In this document: positions 1 through 9,827 of the stretch, piece by piece
How the letters are laid out: each line of letters starts with the position of its first letter
Position numbering within the stretch: position 1 is the stretch's first letter
Assembly (NCBI RefSeq): GCF_963678635.1
Contig: NC_087069.1
Span: forward strand, 5,441,472 to 5,505,471
Length of the DNA stretch: 64,000 nt
Source: Symsagittifera roscoffensis
Taxonomy: Eukaryota > Xenacoelomorpha > Acoela > Convolutidae
Direction of reading: 5' to 3'
Notes under the pieces: model-generated
The model's database searches: none
The model's input: only the letters and a program-made list of their open reading frames with translations
What the model was told of the DNA's origin: nothing
Position numbers and translations under genes: made by a program

Positions 1-350
1 CAAAAGTTTTTACACAAAACTCTTCAAGAGCAAACTCGATACCTACATAGGATGTATTCTCACATATCTATAGCTATTTATTTATTTTAGAATTGGAAGA
101 ACCTCAAAGCGATTCACTTACTCAAACATCTCGACATACAATTGTACGACAAGAAATACATATATTGTCCAAATTTCTACATGCATTTCGAGAAAATCTA
201 ATAAATGATCAAATAACACAAAAAGTTGAACACGATTTACAAAAAATTTTGGCATGGTTTATAATCAATAATTTGGTCACAATATTGATCTTATTGAGCA
301 AGCAAGAAAAAATTGTCGACCACAAAGTACAGATGATGAAACTGTACTAG
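1..350 (+). pseudogene. Gag N-terminal fragment of the retrotransposon (5' truncated by window edge)
   Basis: An open stretch at 93-350 continues, in the same frame, a decayed stretch from base 3 that has a stop at 48-50. The translation around EEPQSDSLTQTSRHTIVRQE matches the gag-like reading frame at 8746-8949 (DEPQSDSPTQTSRQTIVRQE), so this is the same protein region in another copy. After about base 215 it continues into sequence absent from the 3' copy. A further fragment near 470-540 (TVEATPFTYNSFFHERTGN) is probably the same protein in a shifted frame. The function is inferred only from position upstream of the capsid-like region. Confidence 0.6.
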
Positions 351-1314
351 CAAAACAATCAGTCTATGTATGGGACCCTGAATGGTCTTATGAACTATTT
401 AGTCTTACGAACTGTTAGCACTATTTCTATTTGAAAAAATTATGTTAGATTATATCCACTTACAGTTGAGGCAACACCTTTTACCTATAATTCATTCTTC
501 CATGAAAGAACAGGAAATAATAGTTTATATTCTACATTTATAAATAAGGTAATATAAACGGATTAGGAAACCTTACTTAACAAAATATACAAACTCCATC
601 ACACTTTGTAAGCAAAGAAACTGTAGAAACAATAACAACAACAGAAGCACAAAGAAGCATTTCACCTTTTCAAGCAAACTTTACAACTCCAAAATTATAA
701 AATTCATTCTTACAACAAACAATCATACAATCCACAGTAAAAACTCTGTTGCACCAAAATATTGACAAATGGATTACCAAATAAGTCGACCAGTAACAAA
801 ACCAACATACAAACAAATAGAAATATTTTGCAGAACACGATTATAACTACGTAACTGGACCAAAAACGACAAAACTATAAGACATACTTAAACTTTTGCG
901 CAAAGTCGAATTGTACCACAACCGAATTTAAACTCAGCAACTTTTCATGATCAACCACGATCTTCACAAGAACAAAATGGAAACTACCTATTTTTTCAAC
1001 AACGTAAAAATCATACAAACAAATACCATCCTAAAAAACAACCTCATCAATAGGCACAAAAATTTTTTTTCCATCAGATGATGATAAATAATATGATCAA
1101 AATCATCAACATTTTTCCTCAAACCGAAAACCCTTTGTTACAGTATTGATCAGCTAGATATTTTTGAACCATACACAAGAAATGAACAAATAGGACAACC
1201 TAGTTATAATCAACCATCTCACAACAACAATATTCAACAGCAAAATCCAGTCAATACACATTCATGTCAACCAACTCAGATGCAAAATGAAATTCCAGTG
1301 CAATAATATTTACA

Positions 1315-2866
1315 ACAACACGAAAGAACAAAAAGGCAACTAACAAGTTTTTCTCAAATGCTACACGCCGCAGAATCATTAAAAGTGACAATGAATCCAT
1401 ACTTTATGGGTGGTTCATCAATAACATCAAATAAACCACTAATGGTATTCACAGTCACAAATCCAGACTACTCTGCAGAAGATTATCTCAATGCAGTCAC
1501 AGCAGTTTTAACTCTAATATAGACGTGAACCAATAAACACGCCAACTCATCAAAATTGGATACATAGACGCACAGCTCTAATCCAAAATCCAAAATATCT
1601 TGACGGCGCAGCTCAAAATTGGTTTTCGGTTCTACCTATAGAAATAAAATCAGATTGGAAACGATTCACACAAGAATTCTCAAAAATGTTTGATTAAGTG
1701 AGAAACAAGCAACATTACAGAGTTTTATGCAATGAAATTCGTAGTCTACCCAATGAAACAATAAAACAACTTGCAGCAAGAATAGAAACACTAGTCCAAA
1801 AAACATATTCACTTAATTTTCATGATTATGAAAATACAAAGATGACAAAAATCCTAATGATGACTCTAACACCTCAATTGCGAAAAACAGCAAAAAACAG
1901 AGAGCATCACATCCTTCATCAGCCCGAGAACCAGATTTAAGTTTTAGGAAACTATTAGATAAACTGAAACAAGCAGAAGTAACTATGAAAATAGAAGAAA
2001 CAGAAAACTTAAAATTATATTATGTAAACAACATCCAAACCACTACTTAAGACATCAATCATATCAACGACTCTGATACCGATTTACCAGAAAAAAATCA
2101 CAGAAGTTTTAAACATCTACGAGAAAAACCCGAATTTTCAAGGCAAACCATCATTCAAAAAATGGTGTAATTATTGTCGACGATACGGACATATTATTGC
2201 TGGATGCAGACAAAAACAACAAGATAATCAAAATAAACCATTAAACTATAGAGAACACAGCAAATTTTTCATCAATACATGAAGAAAGATCAAAATTTAC
2301 CCAACAAAAATTTTCATAGTAACAATAGTTCAGGAAAATCACTCCCAAATAACCCCAATAACTCTGGACAGCAATCACCGTATAATACAAATTATAGAGG
2401 AAGATCACCATGCCAAAATTTCTCAAAAAATATCTCACAAAACAGGTATAGTTGATTACATAGTCGAAATAATCAATATCAAAAAAACTATTCAAGATCA
2501 AATTCAAACCAACCCACCAGATCTCATTCATTTTCTAGAAATAGAATTTATTCAAATAATCGATCTAGAAATTTTTCAAATAATCGATATAGAAATTATT
2601 TAAACGATAGGAATAGAAACTATTCAAACAATCGAAACCCTAGATATCGAAATAATCGATCACGCGACTATTCCAACAACAGATCAAAATATAATAATTA
2701 TCAAAATAGATCACGCGATAACTCACAAAACAGAAGCTCAAGCTATAACAACAGACAAAGAAACTACTATCATTCAACACATAGAAAAAACACACGTTAT
2801 CAAAATTCACAACAAACTTATAGGAGTAGTACACCTAAACATCGAAGACAAATAAATCAAGTATAA
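1315..2866 (+). pseudogene. Gag-like region, duplication copy 1 (capsid part, CCHC knuckle, basic tail)
   Basis: A capsid-like stretch is readable from about 1535: it contains LDGAAQNWFSVLPIEIKSDW, a stop at about 1696, then the open segment 1698-1940 (RNKQHYRVLCNEIRSLPNET onward). A retroviral-type zinc knuckle C-X2-C-X4-H-X4-C (CNYCRRYGHIIAGC) lies at 2166-2207. After it comes a low-complexity Arg/Asn/Ser/Tyr-rich region (about 2300-2866) full of NRS, RDY and NNR words, a plausible basic nucleic-acid-binding tail. Gag coats the element RNA and packages it. Several stops and frame changes make this copy non-functional. Confidence 0.75.
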
Positions 2867-2999
2867 TCAACTGAAGCAATCAACCAGACCCGCCCGGTAT
2901 TGATTATAGCGAAAGCACAGAATTGCAATTAAACAACATCAATTGCGAATTCACAGATAGCGAAAGTGATCCAGAAAACATAATTTCAATTGACATGAT

Positions 3000-3110
3000 A
3001 AACAATTGCAAACACCGGACCTTGAAATAGATTTTGTAATAGAGTCTGGAGCAGAATCAAATATTATAACATTCCCACTTGGAATGAGATCAAAATTCTA
3101 CACCCACATT
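3000..3110 (+). pseudogene. Retropepsin-like protease fragment, copy 1, catalytic Asp replaced
   Basis: The translation LEIDFVIESGAESNIITF aligns with the retropepsin active-site motif D-[ST]-G. Here the catalytic aspartate codon (3042-3044) is GAG, giving E-S-G. In copy 2 the same position is GAT. Retropepsins need this Asp in each subunit of the dimer, so this copy would be inactive even without the surrounding stops. Only the active-site segment is recognisable; the rest of the domain is too decayed to delimit. Confidence 0.6.
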
Positions 3111-3919
3111 TAATACCCTTCAAAACAATAAGTAGAATAGCAACCGCACAAGGATCAACCTTAACAAACTATGGAAAAATCCAACTCTTCCTTGTTCCCA
3201 CTCGAGCAACGGAAAAAAAAAACTCATGAGCAAAACAATAACAACAACACAAGCACAAAGAAGCATTTCACCTTTTCAACCAAACTTTACAACTCCAAAA
3301 TTATAAAATTCATTCTTACAACAAACAATCATACAATCCACAGTAAAAACTCTGTTGCACCAAAATATTCACAAATGGATTACCAAATAAGTCGACCAGT
3401 AACAAAACCAACATACAAACAAAATAGAAATATTTTGCAGAACACGATTATAACTACGTAACTGGACCAAAAACGACAAAACTATAGGACATACTTAAAT
3501 TTTTGCGCAAAGTCGAATTGTACCACAACCGAATTTAAACTCAGCAAATTTTCATGATCGACCACGATCTTAACAAGAACAAAATGGAAACTACCCATTT
3601 TTTCAACAACGTAAAAATAATACAAACAAATGCCATCCTAAAAAACAACCTCATCAATAGGCACAAAATTTTTTTTCCATCAGATGATGATAAATAATAT
3701 GATCAAAATCATCAACATTTTTCCTCAAACCGAAAACCCTTTGTTACAGTATTGATCAGCTAGATATTTTTGAACCATACACAAGAAATGAACAAATAGG
3801 ACAACCTAGTTATAATCAACCATCTCACAACAACAATATTCAACAGCAAAATCCAGTCAATACACATTCATGTCAACCAACTCAGATGCAAAATGAAATT
3901 CCAGTGCAATAATATTTAC

Positions 3920-5480
3920 AACAACACGAAAGAACAAAAAGGCAACTAACAAGTTTTTCTCAAATGCTACACGCCGCAGAATCATTAAAAGTGACAATGA
4001 ATCCATACTTTATGGGTGGTTCATCAATAACATCAAATAAACCACTAATGGTATTCACAGTCACAAATCCAGACTACTCTGCAGAAGATTATCTCAATGC
4101 AGTCACAGCAGTTTTAACTCTAATATAGACGTGAACCAATAAACACGCCAACTCATCAAAATTGGATACATAGACGCACAGCTCTAATCCAAAATCCAAA
4201 ATATCTTGACGGCGCAGCTCAAAATTGGTTTTCGGTTCTACCTATAGAAATAAAATCAGATTGGAAACGATTCACACAAGAATTCTCAAAAATGTTTGAT
4301 TAAGTGAGAAACAAGCAACATTACAGAGTTTTATGCAATGAAATTCGTAGTCTACCCAATGAAACAATAAAAACAACTTGCAGCAAGAATAGAAACACTA
4401 GTCCAAAAAACATATTCACTTAATTTTCATGATTATGAAAATACAAAGATGACAAAAATCCTAATGATGACTCTAACACCTCAATTGCGAAAAACAGCAA
4501 AAAAAAAGAGAGCATCACATCCTTCATCAGCCCGAGAACCAGATTTTGGTTTTAGGAAACTATTAGATAATATGGAACAAGCAGAAGTAACTATGAAAAT
4601 AGAAGAAACAGAAAACTTAAAGATATATTATGTAAACAACATCCAAACCACTACTTAAGACATCAATCATATCAACGACTCTGATACCGATTTATCAGAA
4701 AAAAATCACAGAAGTTTTAAACATCTACGAGAAAAACCCGAATTTTCAAGGCAAACCATCATTCAAAAAATTGTGTAATTATTGTCGACGATACGGACAT
4801 ATTATTGCTGGATGCAGACAAAAACAACAAGATGATTAAAATAAACCATTAAACTATAGAGAACACAGCAAATTTTTCATCAATACATGAAGAAAGATCA
4901 AAATTTACCCAACAAAAATATTCATAGTAACAATAGTTCAAGAAAATCACTTCCAAATAACCCCAATATTTCTGGACAACAATCACCCTGTAATACAAAT
5001 TATAGAGGAAGATCACCATGCCAAAATTTCTCAAAAAATATCTCACAAAACAGGTATAGTTGATTACATAGTCGAAATAATCAATATCAAAAAAACTATT
5101 CAAGATCAAATTCAAACCAACCCGCCAGATCTCATTAATTTTCTAGAAATAGAATTATTCAAATAATCGATCCAGAAATTTTTCAAATAATCGATATAGA
5201 AACTATTTAAACGATAGGAATAGAAACTATTCAAACAATCGAAACCCTAGATATCTAAATAATCGATCACGCGACTATTCCAACAACAGATCAAAATATA
5301 ATAATTATCAAAATAGATCACGCGATAACTCACAAAACAGTAGCTCAAGCTATAACAAGAGACAAAGAAACTACTATCATTCAACACATAGAAATAACAC
5401 ACGTTATCAAAATTCACAACAAAATTATAGGAGTAGTACGCCTAAACAACGAAGACAAATAAATCAAGTACAATCAACTG
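3920..5480 (+). pseudogene. Gag-like region, duplication copy 2
   Basis: Equivalent of 1315-2866. The capsid-like stretch carries the same internal stop, then an open segment including 4449-4658. The CCHC knuckle lies at 4774-4815; the residue just before it is Leu here (TTG) and Trp in copy 1 (TGG). The Arg/Asn/Ser/Tyr-rich tail runs to about 5480. Shared stops show that neither copy encodes an intact Gag. Confidence 0.72.
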
Positions 5481-5621
5481 AAGCAATCAACCAGACCCGC
5501 CCGGTATTGATTATAGCGGAAGCACACAATTGCAACTAAACAACATCAATTGCGAATTCACAGATAGCGAAAGTGATACAGAAAACATAATTTCAATTAA
5601 CATGATAAACAATTGCAAACA

Positions 5622-5830
5622 CCAGACCTTGAAATAGATTTTGTAATAGATTCTGGAGCAGAATCAAATATTATAACATTCCCACTTGGAATGAGATCAA
5701 AACTCTACACCCACAATTAATACCCTTCAAAACATTAAGTAGAATAGCAACCGCACAAGGATCAACCTTAGCAAACTATGGAAAAATCCAACTCTTCCTT
5801 GTTCTCACTCGAGCAACGGAAAAAAAACTC
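5622..5830 (+). pseudogene. Retropepsin-like protease fragment, copy 2, catalytic DSG retained
   Basis: The reading LEIDFVIDSGAESNIITF holds the D-S-G catalytic triplet of an aspartic retropepsin (Asp codon 5649-5651). It lies between the gag basic tail and the conserved linker ORF at 5831-6346, as expected for gag-protease-RT order. Only the N-terminal half of the domain is readable before frame changes. The protease would process the Gag-Pol polyprotein of the element. Confidence 0.65.
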
Positions 5831-6346
5831 ATGAGCAAAACAATTAAACAAACCATCCATTTCACTGATATAAAACACAATATCATTAGAAAACCATTTA
5901 ATACTAAATATATACCAACAACAAAAATTTCAAATAGTAAAATTCATATAAAAGATAAATACACAAGAATGAAAAACACCTCTTTGACATTTTTTCAAAG
6001 AATAAGCAAACAACCACCTTTTTTCTCTAAATTTTACCCCATAAATAATCAGGAACGAAAACACCTGAAACCACTATCAGCAAACATGTATAAATTTTCG
6101 ATCAACCAAATTCACCAATATGATAATGAGCAAAACAAACAACATCTCTTCATGTCTAAACTTGAATTCAGACCAATTCACAAATTTTGCCGAGTAACAA
6201 TTTCATCTAATAAAAACATGAAAAACTCAATTTCTGATATGATTTCTCTACACATATATAACAATTCTCCATATAAAATAACCTTACCTCTAGGATTCTT
6301 ATGTTATGCTGAAACTAGCGCAACAATTTTCCCACAAAAGAAATAG
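5831..6346 (+). CDS. Protease-to-RT linker ORF of the retrotransposon
   Basis: An uninterrupted 171-codon frame between the protease remnant and the RT. Near its C-terminus it reads ITLPLGFLCYAETSATIFPQ, after a Phe/Asn/Lys-rich segment. Coding similarity seems to continue in another frame past its stop (DICQSTILDEELSINNISSN near 6380-6430), so the stop is probably a decay mutation, not a true end. This is a piece of the Pol polyprotein, not an independent gene. It has no recognisable catalytic motif. It is the longest undamaged coding piece of the element. Confidence 0.5.
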   Translation: MSKTIKQTIHFTDIKHNIIRKPFNTKYIPTTKISNSKIHIKDKYTRMKNTSLTFFQRISKQPPFFSKFYPINNQERKHLKPLSANMYKFSINQIHQYDNEQNKQHLFMSKLEFRPIHKFCRVTISSNKNMKNSISDMISLHIYNNSPYKITLPLGFLCYAETSATIFPQKK

Positions 6347-6519
6347 CGTATAGAGTAAATAATATTTTACAACCATTAGATATATGCCAATCAACAATTC
6401 TTGATGAAGAATTGTCAATTAATAATATTTCAAGCAATGAAAAACAAAATACAGATTATTTCACAAATACGCAAATGCAAAGTTCACAATACACATAAGA
6501 ACAGCAAAAATTTCTATAA

Positions 6520-7200
6520 TTGTTTAATTTTCAATACTCTCAGGTAACACAAAAAGAAATTGAACAATTAGCTGACCTATTATTAAAATACCCCAAAGTT
6601 TACGCAACATCAAAAATCGATGTAGGAAAAAACATACACCATTACATTTACCCCCAAAACCTGACATATTTTTCAAAATCAACGAGCAAGTAAAGTCCCA
6701 ATTCACTTGCAAGAAAAATTTAACCAAATACTTGAAATACTAGAACAATATAAAATCATCTCTCCAAAAAACAAAGAAGAACAACCAGAAGGTAACACTT
6801 TCATGAACTCCGTTATCATCATAGCAAAAGGTAAATCTTTAAAAATAGTTCTAGATGCAAGATATCTCAATTCACTCATTGATAAATCAAAATGTAATTG
6901 GCTTATTGATTCAATCCAAGTAAATCGCACAAAAAAAAGGTAAATACTTTACAACAGCAGATATGAATAGTGCATATAATCAAATGCCATTAGATGAACA
7001 ATCACGACGATTATAACAACTCGTTCTTGGTAATAACATTACTAATTCAACAGATTTTTCTATGTAATTTCCATAGAACCAGCAGCATTTTCAGCATTTA
7101 TGAGTAAAACTTTCAGACCATTAATACTCAATAAAAATGCAATTACATATTTAGACGATGTTCCCTTGGAATCATAAACAAAAAACGAACTCTTTACTGT
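6520..7200 (+). pseudogene. Reverse transcriptase domain, frameshifted
   Basis: The frame at 6707-6943 contains EKFNQILEILEQYKIISPKN followed by NSVIIIAKGKSLKIVLDARY, the N-terminal part of a Ty3/Gypsy RT (fingers). After a frame change, FTTADMNSAYNQMPLDEQSR begins at 6948 (palm motif with the first catalytic Asp). After another change, ITYLDDV occupies 7142-7162, the second catalytic Asp pair in the usual Y-X-D-D box. RT copies element RNA into cDNA. At least two frameshifts plus stops show it is dead. The order and spacing of motifs fit the family. Confidence 0.88.
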
Positions 7201-7965
7201 CTTATAAAAATATCATCAAATCTTACTACAAGCAAACATGAAAGCAGCCCCAGATAACTCACATTTTTTCCTATCACGAGTAAAATTCCTTGGACATATT
7301 ATAGATGGAAACACTATAACTCCAATAAAATCTCGTATAGACGCAATCCAAAACTCCAACCACCTTCAAACAAGAAAAAACTTCAAGATTTTTTTGGAAT
7401 TTTGAGATTCTTATGTAAATTTATGTACAAAATGCAGCTATATTTAAGACCATTTTACAACAGTCTTAGACAGCAAAGTAATTTTGAATAGACAACAAAA
7501 CATCAAAAGTAATTCGAAGAGATAAAAACTCTTCTCACTGAACAATTGTCAAACACTATTCCACATCCTAATCAACCACTTATGCTATGTGCGACGCCTC
7601 CAATTTCGGCATCGGCGCAGCATTATTACAATCTCACAATGGAACGAATAAAATGAACATTATTTAAGCAAACTCTAGCTATTCGCACAAGCTGAAATAA
7701 GACTCTCTATCCTTATGAGAGAGTGCACAGCTATTATATATACACTAACAGAACATGAATTTTCAATACTTGCATCTAAACATCCCACACTTTTATTTAC
7801 AGACCATAAACCAATAATTTTTCCATTTACAGAAAAATCAAACCCAAACCATAGAGTTTTTAATTTTCAACTTAAATTGATGAAATTTCCAAAATTATGT
7901 TATATATATTACAACAGGAAAGAACCTTGCAGTACCCGACACTCTCAGTAGAATTACACCACCTG
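7201..7965 (+). pseudogene. RT connection and RNase H domain, frameshifted
   Basis: RVKFLGHIIDGNTITPIKSR (from 7277) is the conserved segment after the RT palm. A stretch near 7585-7650 reads like CDASNFGIGAALLQSHNGTN across a frame change, the first RNase H motif. The open frame 7715-7951 contains RECTAIIYTLTEHEFSILAS and TDHKPI, the later RNase H motifs. TGKNLAVPDTLSR (7914-7952, another frame) is the tail motif seen just before the integrase in Ty3/Gypsy elements. RNase H degrades the RNA of the RNA-DNA hybrid. Confidence 0.85.
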
Positions 7966-8412
7966 AATTATTGATACGAAAACCAACAGTTGAAATTCCA
8001 CGAAGAATAAAAGTTTTCCTGCAAAAGATGAATCATCACCAAGATTACAATGCAAATATGTAGTAAAAACTGATGTAGAACAGTCACAAATAAGAAATCT
8101 ACAACACTTTCCAATATATCTAGGATGCCAAAACAGTCATTACGAAATAGATTTGCTAGGAACATCTACATTCAAACCCATACCATACTCTTCATGTATG
8201 AAAAACAACACACAGTAAAAACCAGTCAAACAAAAACTATATTAAAAGAATCTACTCTTTTTAATAGAAAAAGAAAATCTCACTGATAATGTAAATTTAT
8301 CAGGCTCACCAAATACTGATTCAAAATACACAATTAACCATCTTTTTAACGTTCTTGGCCAAACCAAAAAGACATATTAAAAAATATACACTAACAATAT
8401 TACAACACAAGA
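7966..8412 (+). other. Post-RNase H remnant without recognisable integrase
   Basis: Fragments in several frames look like decayed coding sequence (for example DVEQSQIRNLQHFPIYLGCQ and NLSGSPNTDSKYTINHLFNV), but I see neither an HHCC zinc-binding motif nor a D,D-35-E core. In a normal Ty3/Gypsy element the integrase of about 400 codons should start here. Only about 450 bases remain before a gag N-terminal frame begins, so the integrase and any LTR have probably been deleted. Confidence 0.5.
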
Positions 8413-8949
8413 ATGATTCGAAATGAAGTTAACTCAGAAAATTCAGTGCTTCCATTTTTTATATCACCCTTAACTGAACCTCGCGGACGACTAGAATTTT
8501 TTAAAAATTAAATTGCAAATTTATTCGAAAAAGGAGAAAGCACGTGCACAAGAGAATTTCTCGATGTAAAAATCGAAAGACAACTTCTCGATCACTATAT
8601 CAAAGGTATATGTAGTCTCACATCACAATTTGGAATCTACACAATAGAAATCAAATCACCAAATGCATTTCATGACAAATATCTCATTTAAACTAACGAG
8701 GTCGATATTGAATTTTCAAAAGTTTTTACCCAATACATCAAAAACATGCAACATCAAAACTCACAAAGAGCAAACTCGATGTTTACAAACGATGTATTCT
8801 CACTTATCTATAGCTATTTATCTATATTAGAAATGGATGAACCTCAAAGCGATTCACCTACTCAAACATCTCGACAAACAATTGTACGACAGGAAATACT
8901 TATAATTTCAATATTTCTACATGCAATTCGAGAAAATCTAACAAATTAA
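8413..8949 (+). pseudogene. Second Gag N-terminal fragment, 3' of pol
   Basis: One frame runs from an ATG at 8413 to the stop at 8947-8949, interrupted by two in-frame TAA codons (one near 8509, one near 8691). It contains SVLPFFISPLTEPRGRLEFF, then KVFTQYIKNMQHQNSQRANS, then DEPQSDSPTQTSRQTIVRQE. The last part matches the reading at 3-215 in the same frame. Similarity stops abruptly at about 8947, while the copy at the window start continues. This is therefore the beginning of a gag gene lying downstream of RNase H. It suggests a tandem or rearranged second element rather than an LTR. Confidence 0.6.
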
Positions 8950-9092
8950 CAAAGGAAAAATTTTTTTTTGTAAAATTTGAAATTTTTCATGAAATTCATC
9001 ACCCCTCACGCAATATAAAGAACAAAAGGATAGATTTCGCTCCTTGTAACAAATGAATTATGGTAAAAAGGCTTCTTTCAACCAATTAGGAA

Positions 9093-9330
9093 CAAATTCT
9101 ATGACGGATTAACTCTCTTACGCGTTAATAGCGCAAAATATTTTGCGCGTTAATTGTCCCAAATTGGCCAATTGCAATCCTTAAACCCCCATAACTTTAC
9201 GAAAAATGATCATAGGTGAAATAACTAGTCAAAACGTGAGCTCAGGATAACAATACTTTTCGAATGATATTTTAAAAAATCCGTCAAAAATGGCTAGTTA
9301 AAAAGTCGAAATTTGTCTGAAGAAAAAAAA
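9093..9330 (-). repeat. Dispersed repeat A, copy 1 (inverted relative to the others)
   Basis: The reverse complement of this segment matches 11840-12065: both hold a GCGCTATTAAC-type core, a 'ggccaatt' block, a run of Cs or Gs with TTAA, and CCGTCAAAAATGGCT about 200 bases away. Shorter matches occur at 17040-17165, 18345-18470 and 50265-50390. This copy holds an 18-base perfect palindrome, GCGCAAAATATTTTGCGC, at 9131-9148. No ORF or terminal target duplication is visible, so the element class is unknown. Confidence 0.75.
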
Positions 9331-9827
9331 CACCTGGAGCACAATTATTCCGTCACTTTCGTATCCAAATTCGGAACAATAATCAAAGAGGAGCTATCGG
9401 TAGGCCTTAACAGTACTGTCGAGGATAGTCCATTTGTATTATCTCCCCACATTCCAGACTGTGTTATTTTGTTGAGCCAGGGTCTTTTTTTTCGATTCAA
9501 GGCCATTTTTCTTTGCGTATAGATTTGACGATTTCAGAGTGAACACTTACCACTATATTAAGTGCTAATTGCTCGCTTAAGTCATCTATTGGTCGAAAGA
9601 CTAATTCTAAGAGTTGCATCTCAAAGGTTGAAACACGAATCTAGTCGCGTTCAAAGTTGGTTTGTTTTGTTAAAAAGATCGATACCGAGCTGTAACGGTG
9701 ATTCATTTAAAATTGTTTTTTATTCAATAATTTTCTCAGTTTTCATTTATTTTTTTAAGTAAAAATACAAGCTTTGAAATGTCGTGAAATTGAAGTAAAT
9801 TGCCTAAATTACGCTTTAAACAACAAA
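9331..9827. other. Intergenic, no gene recognised
   Basis: AT-rich sequence 3' of the sulfotransferase frame. The minus strand has no open frame here that could supply the missing C-terminal half of that enzyme. Short plus-strand open frames (9313-9522, 9562-9762) resemble nothing I know. Confidence 0.5.

Larger units (their letters stand above)
627..3232 (+). repeat. Tandem duplication within the retrotransposon, copy 1 (2606 bp)
   Basis: This 2606-base segment is repeated head-to-tail at 3233-5836, at high identity judged by eye. It spans most of gag plus the protease active-site region. The 7-base word AAACAAT lies at the left edge (627-633), at the internal junction (3233-3239) and at the right edge (5837-5843). 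That is the signature expected of duplication through microhomology. Both copies share inactivating stops (for example the TAA after MFD at about 1696 and 4302), so duplication probably followed loss of function. Confidence 0.9.
3233..5836 (+). repeat. Tandem duplication within the retrotransposon, copy 2 (2604 bp)
   Basis: Second head-to-tail copy of 627-3232, differing by scattered substitutions and small indels (for example one extra A near 4372). It runs straight into the single-copy pol region. The protease motif keeps the catalytic Asp here (codon 5649-5651), whereas copy 1 has Glu at that position. The open stretch at 3171-3461 that crosses the junction is an artefact of the fusion. 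Confidence 0.9.
1..8949 (+). mobile_element. Decayed Ty3/Gypsy-like retrotransposon, rearranged
   Basis: The plus strand carries, in order, remnants of gag (N-terminus, capsid-like part, CCHC knuckle), an aspartic protease (DSGAES), reverse transcriptase (FTTADMNSAYNQ; YLDDV) and RNase H (TDHKPI, followed by TGKNLAVPDTLSR). Protease-RT-RNase H order, the FLGHIIDG motif after the RT and the DTLSR motif after RNase H are typical of Ty3/Gypsy elements. Reading frames are broken by stops and frameshifts throughout. The gag-protease part is present twice (627-3232 and 3233-5836). No integrase HHCC or DDE region is recognisable before 8413, where a second gag N-terminus begins. No LTR can be defined. 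The left end lies outside the window; similarity ends near 8949. The plus strand is strikingly A-rich and G-poor. Confidence 0.88.

Noticed and set aside
3171-3461. 96-codon open frame across the duplication junction
   Set aside because: It is created by fusion of two different parts of the retroelement in the wrong frame for gag.
2241-5115. Minus-strand Tyr/Phe/Asn-rich frames (2241-2531, 2640-2834, 4849-5115)
   Set aside because: They are antisense shadows of the Arg/Asn/Ser/Tyr-rich gag tail.
1-8949. The match between 1-215 and 8716-8949 as a pair of LTRs
   Set aside because: Both copies keep the same protein frame, the left one continues in that frame to 350, and no TG...CA ends, primer site or polypurine tract could be placed. 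Not fully excluded because the left end lies outside the window.
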